A stretch of 64,000 nucleotides of DNA from Diphasiastrum complanatum (GCA_029204225.1 CM055110.1:42515862-42579861), one strand, 5' to 3'. Shown: positions 48,733-60,000, counted from the first letter of the stretch. Notes: generated from the letters alone by a model not told the origin. Made by a program: numbers and translations.

Positions 48733-49664
48733 ATGTCTTTGATCACCAATATTCAAGCTAAGATCACTACAATCTTGGACCCAAAAGGTTCAAACTACTT
48801 GATTTGAAAATTAAATACTTCACTCTTGTTGAAGGGTGAGGGGCTATGGCAATGGGTAGAACCAAGTGAGAAAAAACCAAAAGCTTGAATACCAGATAAA
48901 ACTCCTCATGAGATATGGTAGAAGTTGAAGCCAAATCTTGCACATGTTCGAACATTTAGATGTGTAGTAGTGTATATGCACATACTAGATAAGCTGAGAA
49001 AGAAACTCGATGAAAAGATAGAACAAGGTTTTCTGGTAGGATTCGAGTTACATTTGTCATATTATCGTGTTTATGTACCCGAAACTGGCAAGATAAAAAT
49101 TGTTCGAGATGTTAAATTTAATGAAATGAAATACATAGCTGACAATGATCTTGTCGACTACGAAATTCTCAAAAATTATTATGAGCTGCCAATGACAACA
49201 GAAGAAAAACAAGCAGAAGGTGAAAGAGAGTTACCAGATCTAGAGAGAGGTCAAAATCAAGTGCCTGATAGACTCGAATCGCTAGTTCAAATTCTAGCAG
49301 AAAAGCTCGAATCAAAATCAAACTCAAAACCTGCAGAATTGAACTCGCAACCACCTGTGAGAAGATCATATAGACAACGAAAACCACCAGAAAGATAAGG
49401 TCAAGATGTTTTTAATATGGCCATCAAATTTTGTGGATTCTCTGACGAACCTCAAACATTCGAGGAAGTTGTAGATGGACCAGATAAAGATCGCTAGATT
49501 CAAGCAATGGAGGACGAAATGTCATCCATGTACAAGAACAATGTATGGACACTTGTATCTATACCTGATGGCTAAAAACCAGTCAAGTGCAAGTGGATCT
49601 ATAAGATGGAGAAAACATCAGATACAAGACAAGGTTGGTTGCTAAAGGATTTTCACAGAAGTAT
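48733..49664 (+). pseudogene. Copia polyprotein with internal deletion (fragment E)
   Basis: Gag opens MSLITNIQAKITTILDPKGS and runs to LLLKGEGLWQWVEPSEKKPK with a TGA at 48807. It then jumps to IPDKTPHEIW and KLKPNLAHVRTFRCVVVYMH, the integrase C-terminus, followed by VYVPETGKIKIVRDVKFNE and the spacer (QPPVRRSYRQRKPPER). After stops, RT begins (IQAMEDEMSSMYKNNVWTLV, VKCKWIYKMEK, TRLVAKGFSQKYG) and is cut at about 49664 by Ty3 DNA. It is a lineage distinct from the intact element. Confidence 0.88.
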
Positions 49665-50457
49665 GGCAGCCTGATTTTGCTCTTGATCAGCAATGTTCTC
49701 TGCCTCTTCTTTCACATCCTTATTTTCTTCTGGGCTGGTCAATGGTGTATACTAAGACGATGGCGAAGACATCCTCACCGAGCTCCCTTGACTTGATGAT
49801 GATGTTGTGGCTGCTGCAGCCTCAATTGATGGTGCTAGCCCTGGTAATATTGGTGCAATCCTGATATCCTTCGGCACTGTCAGCACATCTGCATGCATGC
49901 ATAAGATGCTCATCTGCTAACCCAGTCTGGAGAACTGATTTACTTTCATTAATTTATAGAATTGCTTAAAAGCAATCTGTTCGAAGGCAATCTGCTCTCC
50001 CATTAAGGCTATCAGCAGGTATCCCATATTGGTATTTGAAATTGTGTACTCTTGCTCCGGTAGAAAGATAGAAGCAAGAGTAAATCGAACAAAGCTCTTG
50101 AGATTGGGGTCTCTAATGTAAGAGAGTTTGTATCCCCGTTTCTCAAGATAAGCTCCTTTCTTGAAAAACTCCGCTCTCCACAATGAAATCTTCTTTGGTA
50201 ACTGGCATACTGTCGTCCATAGGCAATCCTATGGCATGACAGTAAAACCCCTCTGTGATTATAATCTCTTGATTACGGACAGTTGTAAAAATATGTCCTT
50301 CCTCTATTTTGCCCAAGTTGCGGATCAGCTCATAACAAAGATCAATAAGAATAACTAATGGATTAAATTGAAGAAGACCTTCAATTCACGCACGAACAGC
50401 TAGTGGTTGTAAGATTGGTAACACTGGCTTTGGGTGTGTCTTGAATACGATCGCCAT
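49665..50457 (-). pseudogene. Extra ORF downstream of Ty3 pol (second Ty3 element), broken
   Basis: In the sense direction of the Ty3 element, after its integrase, a coding-like text starts at ATG 50457: MAIVFKTHPKPVLPILQPLA, a TGA, then IEGLLQFNPLVILIDLCYEL and GHIFTTVRNQEIIITEGFYC. A frameshift near 50180 leads to LWRAEFFKKGAYLEKRGYK, NLKSFVRFTLASIFLPEQEY and TNMGYLLIALMGEQIAFEQI, then a stop, then VPKDIRIAPILPGLAPSIEA and a Ser- and Glu-rich end that is cut at 49665. About 265 codons with two stops and one shift. No known family is claimed. It could be an accessory ORF of this Ty3 lineage or a captured gene. Confidence 0.5.
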
Positions 50458-51029
50458 AGTGCTTGCAAATGTAAACGAGCAATGGCAGACAAGAGCTTGA
50501 TCGCAACAATTCACGATTTCGGAGAGCAAGAGTGATGGAAAATGGTAGCAACAACAACTGAAGTGTTTGAGGTTTTAGGCATATTGATGATATTTCGGCA
50601 GATTGGACTACTATTAAATGGAAGCGTGTCCTCCATTTTGAAGGTACATACTAAATAATAAAGTGTCTAGTCCAAAAAACAAAAATAAATAAATAAACAA
50701 AATGCAGGAATGCTTTGCTTGGTAAGCTTATTTCTTCCTTTGTTAAAATGCAAAAAATGCGAAGGTGTCAGAATGTAAAATCCCGAAAAATGCGAAAGTA
50801 AGTATCGCAATTTCCGTATTGGTGAACTCACTAAATACACCATATTCCAATATAGTGTCAGGTTTTTCGCAAAATATAAATGTAGCGAAGGTCTCGGCTT
50901 TTTCGCAATACAAACAATTGCAGCATGCTTCGGCATTTTCGCAAAAAATGTAAACTTCGGTAAAAAAATAAAAAAATAATAGTAATTGGACAAAAAATGA
51001 CGGCCTTCAAAAACTGATGTATCGGACAT
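50458..51029 (-). other. Spacer between Ty3 pol and the extra ORF
   Basis: No supported frame. TTTTTCGCAA or TTTCGCAA words recur at about 50863, 50902 and 50936 (plus strand), with CGGC(T/A)TTTTCGCAA twice. The polypurine tract and any LTR were not recognised. Confidence 0.5.
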
Positions 51030-52160
51030 TAGTCATAGTAGCGTTTCACCCTTGAACCATTTACTCGAGTGTCAAATAAATGTCCTTGGAGATCAGCTAA
51101 CTAAAGTGATCCATTATTAAAAACTTCTATAACTTTATACGGTCCCATCCATCTGGTATGTAATTTTCCAGGAAACAACATGTGTCTGTTATCATACAGA
51201 AGCACATAGTCCCCTTGTTTAATTTTTATTTTCTTAATGGATTGGTCAAAAATTTCTTTTCTTTTACTCTGAACTCATTCAGTCTCGATTAATGAAATAC
51301 GACGATCCTCTTCCAGTTGCGTCAAAGAAATCATCCGCTCCCGGAGACTATCGTGCTCATCCATTCGCTCTTCATTACTAATGTGAAACGTCGGAACTTC
51401 GAATTCTATCGGTAGTATGGGATGCATTCCATACACAAGATAGTATGGAGTCTGCCTAGTTGTAATCTTTTCAGCAGTTCTATATGCCCATAAGACATAT
51501 GGTAACTTCTGATCCCAATCAGAAGAATGTGTTTCCGTTACTTTATTCAAAATTTTACATAGAGTTCCATTTTCCCGTTCCGTAAGCCCATTTGCTTTTG
51601 GATTATATGGAGTGGTTTGGCGATGTGTAATAGAAAAATATGACAACATGGCTTCAATGGTCTGATTAAGAAAATGGGTTCCCCTATCGCTAACGAGTTC
51701 TAATGGACAACCATATCGCGTGATAATGTTTTGGAATAAAAACTTTGCTACAGTCTTAGCATCGTTCTTAATTGTGGTTTCGGCCTCTACCATCTTGGTA
51801 GCATAGTCCGTGGCAACGAGTATGTTACAACGACGAGTTTTGCGTGGTCGGTTTGATAGGTCCTACAAAATCTATCCCCCACTTCTCAAAAGGTGGTAAG
51901 GGGATAATTGGAGTAAGTGGCCAATGTGTTGCAAAGCTGGGTTTCTCTATCTTCTGGCATGCATCACATTTTTTGATGAAAATTTTAACATCTCTATAGA
52001 CGGTAGGCCACCAATATTTAGCATTAAAAATCTTGTTTGTAGTGTTTTTAGAGCATAATGACTCCCCCGAATCTTCCTCATGTAATGCACTTATTACAGC
52101 GGTCGTCTCGGTTGGTTCTAAACATCGGTGGAGACTATTGTCAGCTCCTAATTTATACAA
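51030..52160 (-). pseudogene. Ty3 integrase (second element)
   Basis: The zinc-binding block (YWWPTVYRDVKIFIKKCDAC) and the first catalytic Asp (WGIDFVGPI) lie at 52160-51825. After a short frame break the core continues (51793-51275) with RYGCPLELVSDRGTHFLNQ and NGLTERENGTLCKILNK, so the D, D and E residues are all present. The C-terminal domain (51275-51030) reads IKQGDYVLLYDNRHM, WMGPYKVIEVFNNGS and NGSRVKRYYD. One frameshift and a TGA at about 51275 disable it. Confidence 0.92.
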
Positions 52161-53027
52161 TATACTATTTACAATCGTGTAAGGTCCTACCTTAGAAAGA
52201 AAAATAGTTTTTTGCTTTTTATTAAAATGTTCAGGATATATCTGGTCCTGTAAAAAAATTAATAACGTCCCTATAAATTGATGTTTCTGATTGAATACTT
52301 ATTATATGTTCATCTGAAAATTCATCAAAAATAGGTTCCAATTGGTTTTTTGTTTGGAGGCGGGACATGTAATCAGCATATTGATTATCCTTGTCTCTTC
52401 TTGATTCTACTTCATAATTAAACGCATCTAATAATAATACCCATCTAGCTATCTACCCGAAAGATCAGGTTTATTCACTAAATGTTTTAATGCGTAGTGA
52501 TCTACATGAAAAACAAAAGGGTATCCTAAAATGTAATGTCTAAATTTCTTTACTGAATAAATCGTCCCTAATGCTTCTCGCTCTGTAGCAGAATAATTCT
52601 TTTCTGATGCAGCAAGTTGCCTTCCAGCATAGTAAATTGGATAATCTATATTTTGGTCATCTTTCTGACTAAGAACCACACCTATCGCAAATGATGATGT
52701 GTCTACATATGCATGGAACTTTTTAGCCCAATTTGGAGGTCTAACCCCAGTGGCTTCTGCTAATGATTGTTTCAATTGATCAAAAGCTTTCTGATGGTCT
52801 TGTGTCCAATGGTACTCAACAAATTTTTTAAATAAACTTGTTAAAGGAGTTACTATTATAGCATAATCTTTAATTATCCTCCGATAGTAACCTACATGAC
52901 CTAGAAAACCTCTAAGCTCTCTTAAATTGGTTGGTTCTAATAATTCTAAAATCATTTTTATTTTTTCGATGTCGGCTTGTATACCATCCTTTGAAATTTT
53001 ATGTCCTAAAAGGATTCCTTCCCTCAT
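52161..53027 (-). pseudogene. Ty3 RNase H and linker (second element)
   Basis: It opens in the RT connection (LGHKISKDGIQADIEKIK, LRGFLGHVGYYRRIIKDYA) and holds the RNase H core: HAYVDTSSFAIGVVLSQKD, ATEREALGTIYSVKKFRH and FVFHVDHYALKHLVNKP, with the acidic residues in place. The stretch to 52161 contains RRDKDNQYADYMSRLQTK and the linker to integrase, in a shifted frame. The 192-codon open part runs from 53027 to 52449. Confidence 0.9.
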
Positions 53028-53620
53028 CCCAAAGTAACACTTAGCTGGATGCAGTTTAAGAGATGTCTCTTGTTCTCAATGTTTTCTCTAATGCATCTAA
53101 ATGGTTTTTAGTTGATGAATAGACACAAAAGTCATCCATAAAAATTTCTAAAAACTTTCTTAAAAAATTTTGAAAAATATTCGTCATCATACGTTGGAAT
53201 GTGGTAGGTGCATTAAAAGACCAAAGGGCATTCGCGTATATGTGTACGTCCCCCAATCAATGTTGAAAGTTGTTTTGGATCTATCTTCCTCTTTTATAAA
53301 AACTTGGTTATAACCTGAGAATCCATCTAAAAAACTATAACGTTCATGACCAGCTACTTGGTCAAGAATGGTATCTGTATACGGCAGAGGATGATAATCC
53401 TTTGTTGTAGCAGCATTTAGTTTCCTAAAATTCTGACAAACTCTAATCTTGCCCGTCTTCTTCTTAGGTACTATAACTATTGGTGATACTCACTCACTAC
53501 TTAGAACATGATATATAATACCCGCTCTAAGACATATATCTACTTCGTCTTTTACTAATCAGGAATACTTTGGATTCAATCTATATTGACGCTGTCTAAC
53601 ATGTATTGTTCCCTGAATGA
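53028..53620 (-). pseudogene. Ty3 reverse transcriptase (second element)
   Basis: RT text: VKDEVDICLRAGIIYHVLS, IVIVPKKKTGKIRVCQNFRK, HPLPYTDTILDQVAGHERY and FLDGFSGYNQ, then after a frame break NAPTTFQRMMTNIFQNFLRK and the catalytic FMDDF (both Asp kept, near 53130) followed by CVYSSTKNHLDALEKTL. TGA codons at about 53560 and 53497 interrupt the start. Confidence 0.9.
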
Positions 53621-54420
53621 GATCTATTCTATGTTCGCCCCATTTAACTGGAATTCCTATTAAATCATCCATCGACCAAACAAACACTTTTTGGTATTTT
53701 TGAAGAAGCAATATATACTCTTCACGTTCTTGGTCCGATTGGTGTTTACATAGATTCAAAGTCTTACCTTTATTAATTTCTATTTCTACATAATCTGTTT
53801 TATCTACCATCCCCTCGGTCAGACTTGCTCTGGTTCCACCCAGAACTTCTCTTGACTCAGATGTTATCGGTATTTCTTCTTCCTCATCAATCTCATAGCA
53901 TTCTATGAAATTGATCCATGACTCAGCAGGTCTAGCTAACTCCTCACCCCATCTCAAAAGGTGACCCCCTATTGGACTAGCTGTGAGAATGCCTAGAAAA
54001 AATATCTGTCTAGTAGACCAATTCATAATAACATATGCTTGGTATAACCATGGTCTTCCAAATAATATCGAATAAGGTGGTGTATCTATCGGATCTATGA
54101 CAAGGAAATTCATAACAAACGCCTCTGTCTCGATAATTACGTTAATACCTCTTAGCTCACCTACTGGTATACATTTAGTCGCGTCCGCTAAATGGATTTC
54201 GTGATAAGTGATAGGCTGTATCCGGTTCTCTAATCCTAATTCTTTAACCATTGTTTTCTTTACTAGATTGATACTGGATCTTGAGTCTATTAGTATTCTA
54301 TCTATAGTCTGATCTCCTATGATCGCACTAATCTCTGGAACTCCACAATCTCCTCTATCTACATATTCTACTCTATTACTGTATGCAGGTATACTTAGTG
54401 TGACTAACCTCTCCCCTTCC
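53621..54420 (-). pseudogene. Ty3 second protease-like domain and RT linker
   Basis: The retropepsin-like core reads ILIDSRSSINLVKKTMVKEL (the expected D-[ST]-G has Arg for Gly), then IHLADATKCIPVGELRGINV and ILFGRPWLYQAYVIM, the conserved closing motif. It is followed by an acidic linker (INFIECYEIDEEEEIPI) and the start of the RT module (EEYILLLQKYQKVFVWSMDD). The 230-codon open frame spans 54251-53559. It follows a first, separately recognisable protease-like domain at 54980-54590. Confidence 0.85.
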
Positions 54421-54589
54421 TCAGTCCCTACTGACTGAAGCCCTTATTTCTTCGAAGTATAGCTCGAGGAAGATGTAGGTGTCTCACCTTCGTACTTATC
54501 TTTTTCCCATGATATGGAAATTCTTTTATGACTTTTTCATGTCGGTGTCTCCATCTGGTCTCTGAAGGTATTCTCCTTTTTCTTTCAGT

Positions 54590-54980
54590 GGGTTATAACA
54601 TCGGCCTGATAGAGCCATGGTTGTCCTAATAACACTTTATATGACGATTGTCTCGTAGTTTTTAATATTATAAAATCCATAAGAAATTTATGGTCTCCAA
54701 TATAAACTGTGACCTAAGATAGTTCTCCTATTGGTGATCTTCTAGTTGCATCGGCTAACCTTAAATGTCTTAAAGTGGGTGCTATTCTATGATGAATGCC
54801 TAATTCATATGTCGTTTCTTCAGTCATTATATTTACACTAGATCCGAAATCTATGGGTACATTATCTAAGATGCAGCCATTAATTACTATCTGAATCTCT
54901 GGTTGGCCTTCATCACCATAATTAACTAATCCTAAGTTGATTACTGGTAACTTTGCTTTTTTTCTCTTTTTATTTTGCAA
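54590..54980 (-). pseudogene. Ty3 first protease-like domain
   Basis: Core: LDNVPIDFGSSVNIMTEETT (D-F-G in place of D-[ST]-G), then LRHLRLADATRRSPIGEL, a stop, then VTVYIGDHKFLMDFIILKTT and VLLGQPWLYQADV. This is the same domain plan as the second copy at 54420-54000, ending in the same GxPWLYQAxV motif, with roughly 40% matching residues by eye. Between the two lies a Ser/Thr-rich broken stretch. Confidence 0.82.
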
Positions 54981-55035
54981 GAATTGCTTATTTTTTTGTT
55001 ATAATATTGGTTATCGTCTAATAACTGTTTAAAAG

Positions 55036-56187
55036 TTATATAGGCATTCTAGAAACAAGGTCTTTTACAATATTATAAGAACGGTTTCTAAGTGGTGACA
55101 GATCTCTAGGTATCTTGCTACTTATAACTGGATCTGAAAATGTCACTTTCTTAACTTGTCTAGTTTCTTCGTCTAAAAGCTTCTTAGCTTCTGAACTAAT
55201 ATCAACATCATAATGTTTTCCATTAGACTTATCAAGACTTAATTCTTTATTACTAGGAATTTTTACTAGCTGTTTTGCGAACTTCGCTTTTTCTGTCGCG
55301 TTTTTCGCAATTTTCGCCTTGGTTTTTTTCTTACCTTTAAGTGTTAAAGAATCTTTACTACTTCTTGTAGTTACTTTATTTATCTTTTCCTCTAAATCTG
55401 GCCATTGATGATCTTGATCTAATAATTCAGACTCTACTTCTATCCTTTGAACTATCAAGTCAGTGTTAGTCTTAGATGGCCGAAGGTCGTCTTCCCTAGG
55501 TGAGTTTACAAACCTTGGTTTAGACCGTGGCTGTTGTGGCTGAGGACATTCAGCTGTGACATGCCCTTCGCCTTTACAGTTAGCACAGAGCGGCACATAT
55601 CTTGCTGATCTCCCGGGTTCAGGACAATCAGGCGAATAGTGACCCGGGGCTCCACAATTGTAGCACAAACTCCTTACTCTGGTCGGTGGAGTGGAATCTC
55701 GTATTCCGCCCCTTCGCAAAATAGTGTACTGTTGACCAGTACGTTGTTTCGGTATCATAGTTTTTTGGCTAGTAGGAGTTGCAGTATAAGTTACCTCCTC
55801 ATGATTATTAATCGGACAGAGGAATAGTTCCTCTTCTAAATAATTAGTTTGTAAACTGGGACAGTTGGTCTTAGAATGACCTTCCTTCCCACAAGCGGTA
55901 CACCAAACATTGGTGTTAGGCTTCGCTTTCTTTCGCTTGGCTTTAACATCAGATATCTGGACTTTCAAGTCACTCATTTCTCTTGTTAACAACTCAACAC
56001 TTTTCCTTAATGGATCCATCTTTTTGGATTTCTCCATTCTTTTCTTTCTATCTAAATTCCTATTTTTGGATTTCCTATAAGAAGATTTTTCTTCTGATGA
56101 AGAAGAATAAGATGGATACTCAGAGGATTCTTCGCCATCCACTGAATCAGATTCTGATTCAGACTCAGTAGATGTTTCAGATTCTTC
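55036..56187 (-). pseudogene. Ty3 gag C-terminal part with three CCHC zinc knuckles
   Basis: About 380 open codons. The N-terminal part is acidic and Ser-rich (SETSTESESESDSVDGEESS), followed by a Lys-rich coiled-coil-like stretch (KKMDPLRKSVELLTREMSDL). Three knuckles follow: CTACGKEGHSKTNC, CYNCGAPGHYSPDC and CANCKGEGHVTAEC, all with complete CCHC. The C-terminal part (KVTTRSSKDSLTLKGKKKT, then LSPLRNRSYNIVKDL) leads to the protease. Capsid sequence is absent. The first 14 residues of the open frame (MDCPQHVLVISRCV) come from the copia LTR tail at 56188-56246. Confidence 0.85.
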
Positions 56188-56246
56188 TACACACCTGGAG
56201 ATCACAAGTACATGTTGTGGACAGTCCACACGTGTGAAATCAACAC
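56188..56246 (+). repeat. 3' tail of a copia LTR (fragment A type)
   Basis: From CTACACACCT to GTGAAATCAACA it matches the end of the LTR at 27539-28373 (about 28312-28373), including the palindrome ACACGTGT. No primer site follows; the next bases are CACCAAATTA. Confidence 0.9.
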
Positions 56247-57420
56247 ACCAAATTATGTGGTGGCCTAGTCATTATAGATTTTCACAAAAATGATGAATTA
56301 TGTAGTATAAAAGGTTTGATCGTTCCCCAAGAGAGAGAATAATCTCATCTTTTGCATGGTAAATGTATATATGATGGTAAACGGACTGGTATGTATAAAA
56401 TTCACAATGAATATTATAGCGACATAACTGGTTATCCAAAGATATTTGGGTAAATTGGCATCCAGAAACACCAATGATGAAATATTTTGGTCAAGGTCTG
56501 TAAATGTAAGGATTACTTTATCTTTCAGACTCCTCAGGCATCAAGGAAACAGTCAGAACTGACAGCAACTAGCAATTAGATTCAGTAAGCAGAATTGCAT
56601 TAGCTAAGGATTCTTCTTAATCAACCACAGAGAATTAGTCTTTATCGTAGAAAGCAAGCAAAACAGAGCCTCAAACAATCCCGTTATATGAACACATAGC
56701 TCATTCATAAATGAAAGAAGGTCTGCTAAGAATTGATGCTTAACAACTTCGGCTAATACCCTACACACATTAGTCAGAATTGTTACTTGCTGGTGTTGCC
56801 TGAAAATTCATGTTAGAGTAACTAAAATTCAGTATAATATAAGAAATGTGTGTGAAGCAAACAGAACAATATCACAATCATCCACAGATCATATAGAGTG
56901 TGTTCGCACATATGATAAGAAGTAATTCTGTGAAAGATAGTAGAAGGAAAAGAATGCTCAAGCTATAGGAACTCGCTCTTCTCTCTACTGGTACTCAGCT
57001 CTGCGTAGAAATGTGTGTGTACAATGGCACGAAGTGTCGACCTTATAGGAACGATCATCGGCCTCAATGTCGTTTACGAACCGTTAAATGTCGGTTCTGG
57101 ACTTCTATTGCGTCTCTTTAGAACGTCGCAACTTCTACTTAAAGTATGAATTTACAAAGTGCGAAATAGGCCTTTACATGTATTTAGGCACTATAGCACA
57201 TTTTGCGTATATGGAAATTAAAATTTTTTACAATATATGACATAACTCAAATAATGTGAAATCATAAGTCTCCACAATTTTAGTATTGGAATTGAATCTA
57301 TCAGCTAGACTAGCTTATAATTTCCAAATGTTGGCCTAAGCTTGTATATGCACACTCATGTGGAAGGTTCTCTAGGTAGTTATGTCACACTTATGGTGTA
57401 TGGGAGTCTTGAGTACAATT
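56247..57420. other. Stretch without a supported gene
   Basis: AT-rich, no open frame of note, no recognised repeat or element. Confidence 0.55.
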
Positions 57421-57792
57421 GGGGTGATCGGCATGCTTTATGCAAACATTATTGGAGGATTTAAATATATGGTTTACATTCCAATGCATGCTCCAATAAA
57501 AAGAATGAAGAGATGGGCGAGGTAGTGGAATGTAAAAAGAATACATACATTGATGGAAGACCATGCGAGTTTGGAAACATAGAAAGATTTTGTTAATAGT
57601 TCTTATGGTTTTCCTAGTTTAACAAATTGTATTTTTGAAGAGCATAACAATGGCATGGCTACAATAAAGGTAACTTATGTGATGCTTTGTGCTTGTAAAT
57701 CATTGCAAGCTGAAGACAAAGTATTCATTAGTTATGATTGTGATCGTCCTTTGCCATCTATTATACAAAATGTAATGAGCTCTACTTTGTGA
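57421..57792 (+). pseudogene. Coding-like stretch, family unknown
   Basis: One frame reads for 124 codons with only two stops: GVIGMLYANIIGGFKYMVYI, HAPIKRMKRWAR, stop, WNVKRIHTLMEDHASLET, stop, KDFVNSSYGFPSLTNCIFEE, then IKVTYVMLCACKSLQAEDKV and FISYDCDRPLPSIIQNVMS. The composition looks like a real protein, and no transposon motif is present. The end (CACKSLQAEDKVFISYD) is loosely like the close of a SET domain, but this is only a resemblance. It may be the last exon of a dead gene. Confidence 0.4.
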
Positions 57793-58189
57793 TTTAAATG
57801 GCATAATTTTTGCTATCCAATGTCTTTTAAAATACACTTGTATTCTTATTAATAAAATTATTTATGATGTTTAGTAATGAAATTATTTATAATTTTTAGT
57901 AATGAAATTGTGCTGAATTTTTTTTTATAAGCTATTTGACCATACATCATAGTTATATAATCATCATTGTGTTTTTACTACTAGCTTGTTATTGACACTC
58001 TCATTTGTAATACCATAAAATCCTATCATGAATGCTAGCAACTAATTATTATCAATAAACAGATTGTTGGAATTGTCATAAGCTAGACTTTCTCCTTTCG
58101 AGCAATACACTTCATTGATATGAAATGGAGTACCCACTATTTTTGGCATGCCCTGATTTAACATGTCTTTTTTTTTAAAGATGCAATGA

Positions 58190-59158
58190 TCATGGGATTG
58201 GAAACTTTTTTACACTAACTTGTGCAAATGCTTCTTTTATCATCTTGAACATTGTTGCATATGCTTCTCTACTGATACTAGAAAAATCACATGCACCTTG
58301 AACTAATGTAATGTCCAATATTTTCCCAACTGCATTCATAATGTTATCAATAATTGAAGCCTTAATTTTTTTCATTTTGTTGTTGCTTAACATTGACTTC
58401 AGAGACTTAGTAGTTAAAATAGAATCCAATGATTTTCCAATGAAAATCTCATCGGTCAAGTGATCTTCAACAACCAATGTAGATCTGCATAGCAAATATC
58501 ATGTTTTTAGTTAGCAAAGATTTGGACACACAGTCTCAATCTTTGTTAAAATTCAAGGAAGTGGTAACAAACAACGAACTACTATCAAAAAGCTGAAACA
58601 CTATCAATACAAATAAGCTAAAACTTACCTGAATGGATGGATCCTTCTTTTCCAATAACCTCCTTTGGATGAAAGATCACAACTATCTTTTGTTAGCAAT
58701 CTTTTTTGTTACTTTTTGCCTTTTTATTTAGCAAATCCATGTCTTTTACCAGAGACAAATACGAGATATGCATGAATTGAAATGCCATTTTCATCTCATC
58801 ATTACTAGTAGTAAATTCACGTAAAGAAGACTGTAACATTTGAATATCCTTTTGAGTATCTCATTTTCCTCCAAACAAGTTTTTAACTTTATAGTTTTTT
58901 CTTGACTTTCCCTTGATGTTTTATTATATTCCTCTTCAAAAAATTGTATTCTTTGCAATGAATTTGCATTACCATAGGCTCTCAAATTCTCACAGTAACC
59001 TAGAAGACCATTTTTTCCATGACACGAATAAATTATTAATTGAGTTATTGAATTAAATCCAGGATGTTGCCTTGAATCTGGATCAATGCGAAATTTCTTG
59101 CTCTAAGTGAAGCATACTCTAGTGAAAGATCCACATGAAGATGATAAAGCTTAGACAT
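58190..59158 (-). pseudogene. Intron-bearing gene or gene relic, family unknown
   Basis: It starts at ATG 59158: MSKLYHLHVDLSLEYASLRA. After a small shift: RIDPDSRQHPGFNSITQLII, CHGKNGLLGYCENLRAYGNA, a Glu/Lys-rich likely coiled coil (FEEEYNKTSRESQEKTIKLK), then MLQSSLREFTTSNDEMKMAF and DLLNKKAKSNKK, and LLTKDSCDLSSKGGYWKRRI up to a splice donor. The 144-bp intron 58628-58485 (GTAAGT...ATGCAG) joins HPF to RSTLVVEDHLTDEIFIGKSL. The second exon is open for about 100 codons to the stop at 58190. Three single-base shifts suggest decay. No family recognised. Confidence 0.55.
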
Positions 59159-60000
59159 TAGCTAAAATAGCAAAAAATAATAATACCAAAGAGCACAGAA
59201 ACAATAACGAAGCTGGAGATGGCGCTAACCCGGGAGATGGAAATGGTAGACTCCCATATTTATAAAATGCCATATTTTATAAATACTTTTGAGCTTTTGA
59301 ATTTTCCAAATATTGGGAGAGAATATTTTGACTTCTCAGGAATCACATGTAACTATGGTTAAACTATGGTTAGCGCCAGTGACATTTGATGTGACACTCA
59401 TAAGGTACATGACATGCACATCTAAAGACGTGCGGGCAGATGCATTAAGAAACTCAAAAATGATGTTTTGATTTTTTTAGAGTTATTTTCTCTCTCCTAC
59501 ATGGCATTTCTTATAGGGCCCTCTTTGGGCCCATATTTTCACTAATGTAAATTATTATTTGATCTTTCATGAATGCTGACCTGTTGTTGTTGAGTTGATG
59601 GCGTTAGACTTTTCACAAAATTGACATAAGGACTAGAAACTGTCGCTCCACTTGCCACAATAATATTCCTTCCCTTCTTAAAATCATTTGCGTCAAGAAA
59701 TGATGTATCCATCAAGGAAGGGCCAATCCTACCTGTACTGGCATAGAGAGAACATCTTTCATTTTCGTCAATTTCTTCATCTCATAGGCCTCATAACCAA
59801 CGTTATCATCTTCACTATGATCCAAATGTTGTTCCGCACCATAGTAACATCATCTTTTGAGTTCTTCAAGATCATATAATTGATAATTCAAAGAATATAA
59901 AATGTGAATATAATAAGTTAGTGTAGGCTGATATTCCAAGAATTATTCTAGCCATCTTGCGGAACATCTTCAAAAATACAAGCAGGATAGGATTTAAACG
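59159..60000. other. Upstream region of the intron-bearing gene; nothing else seen
   Basis: No coding frame is supported on either strand. An 11-bp palindromic-looking pair of ATATTTATAAAATG and ATATTTTATAAATA words is at about 59250-59285. Promoter elements for the minus-strand gene could not be singled out. Confidence 0.45.

Larger units (their letters stand above)
49665..56187 (-). mobile_element. Second Ty3/gypsy element, decayed
   Basis: Minus-strand order: zinc-knuckle gag part (from 56187), two protease-like domains, RT, RNase H, integrase with C-terminal tail, and an extra ORF. Capsid is missing at the right, where a copia LTR tail lies; the left end is cut by copia fragment E. Stops and frameshifts occur throughout, though RT and integrase catalytic residues remain. 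Text and order differ from the element at 1-6250, so it is a separate lineage. Confidence 0.92.

Noticed and set aside
57421-57792. SET-domain methyltransferase gene
   Set aside because: Only the last 17 residues are reminiscent of a SET domain end; no other SET motif was seen, so the name is not used.
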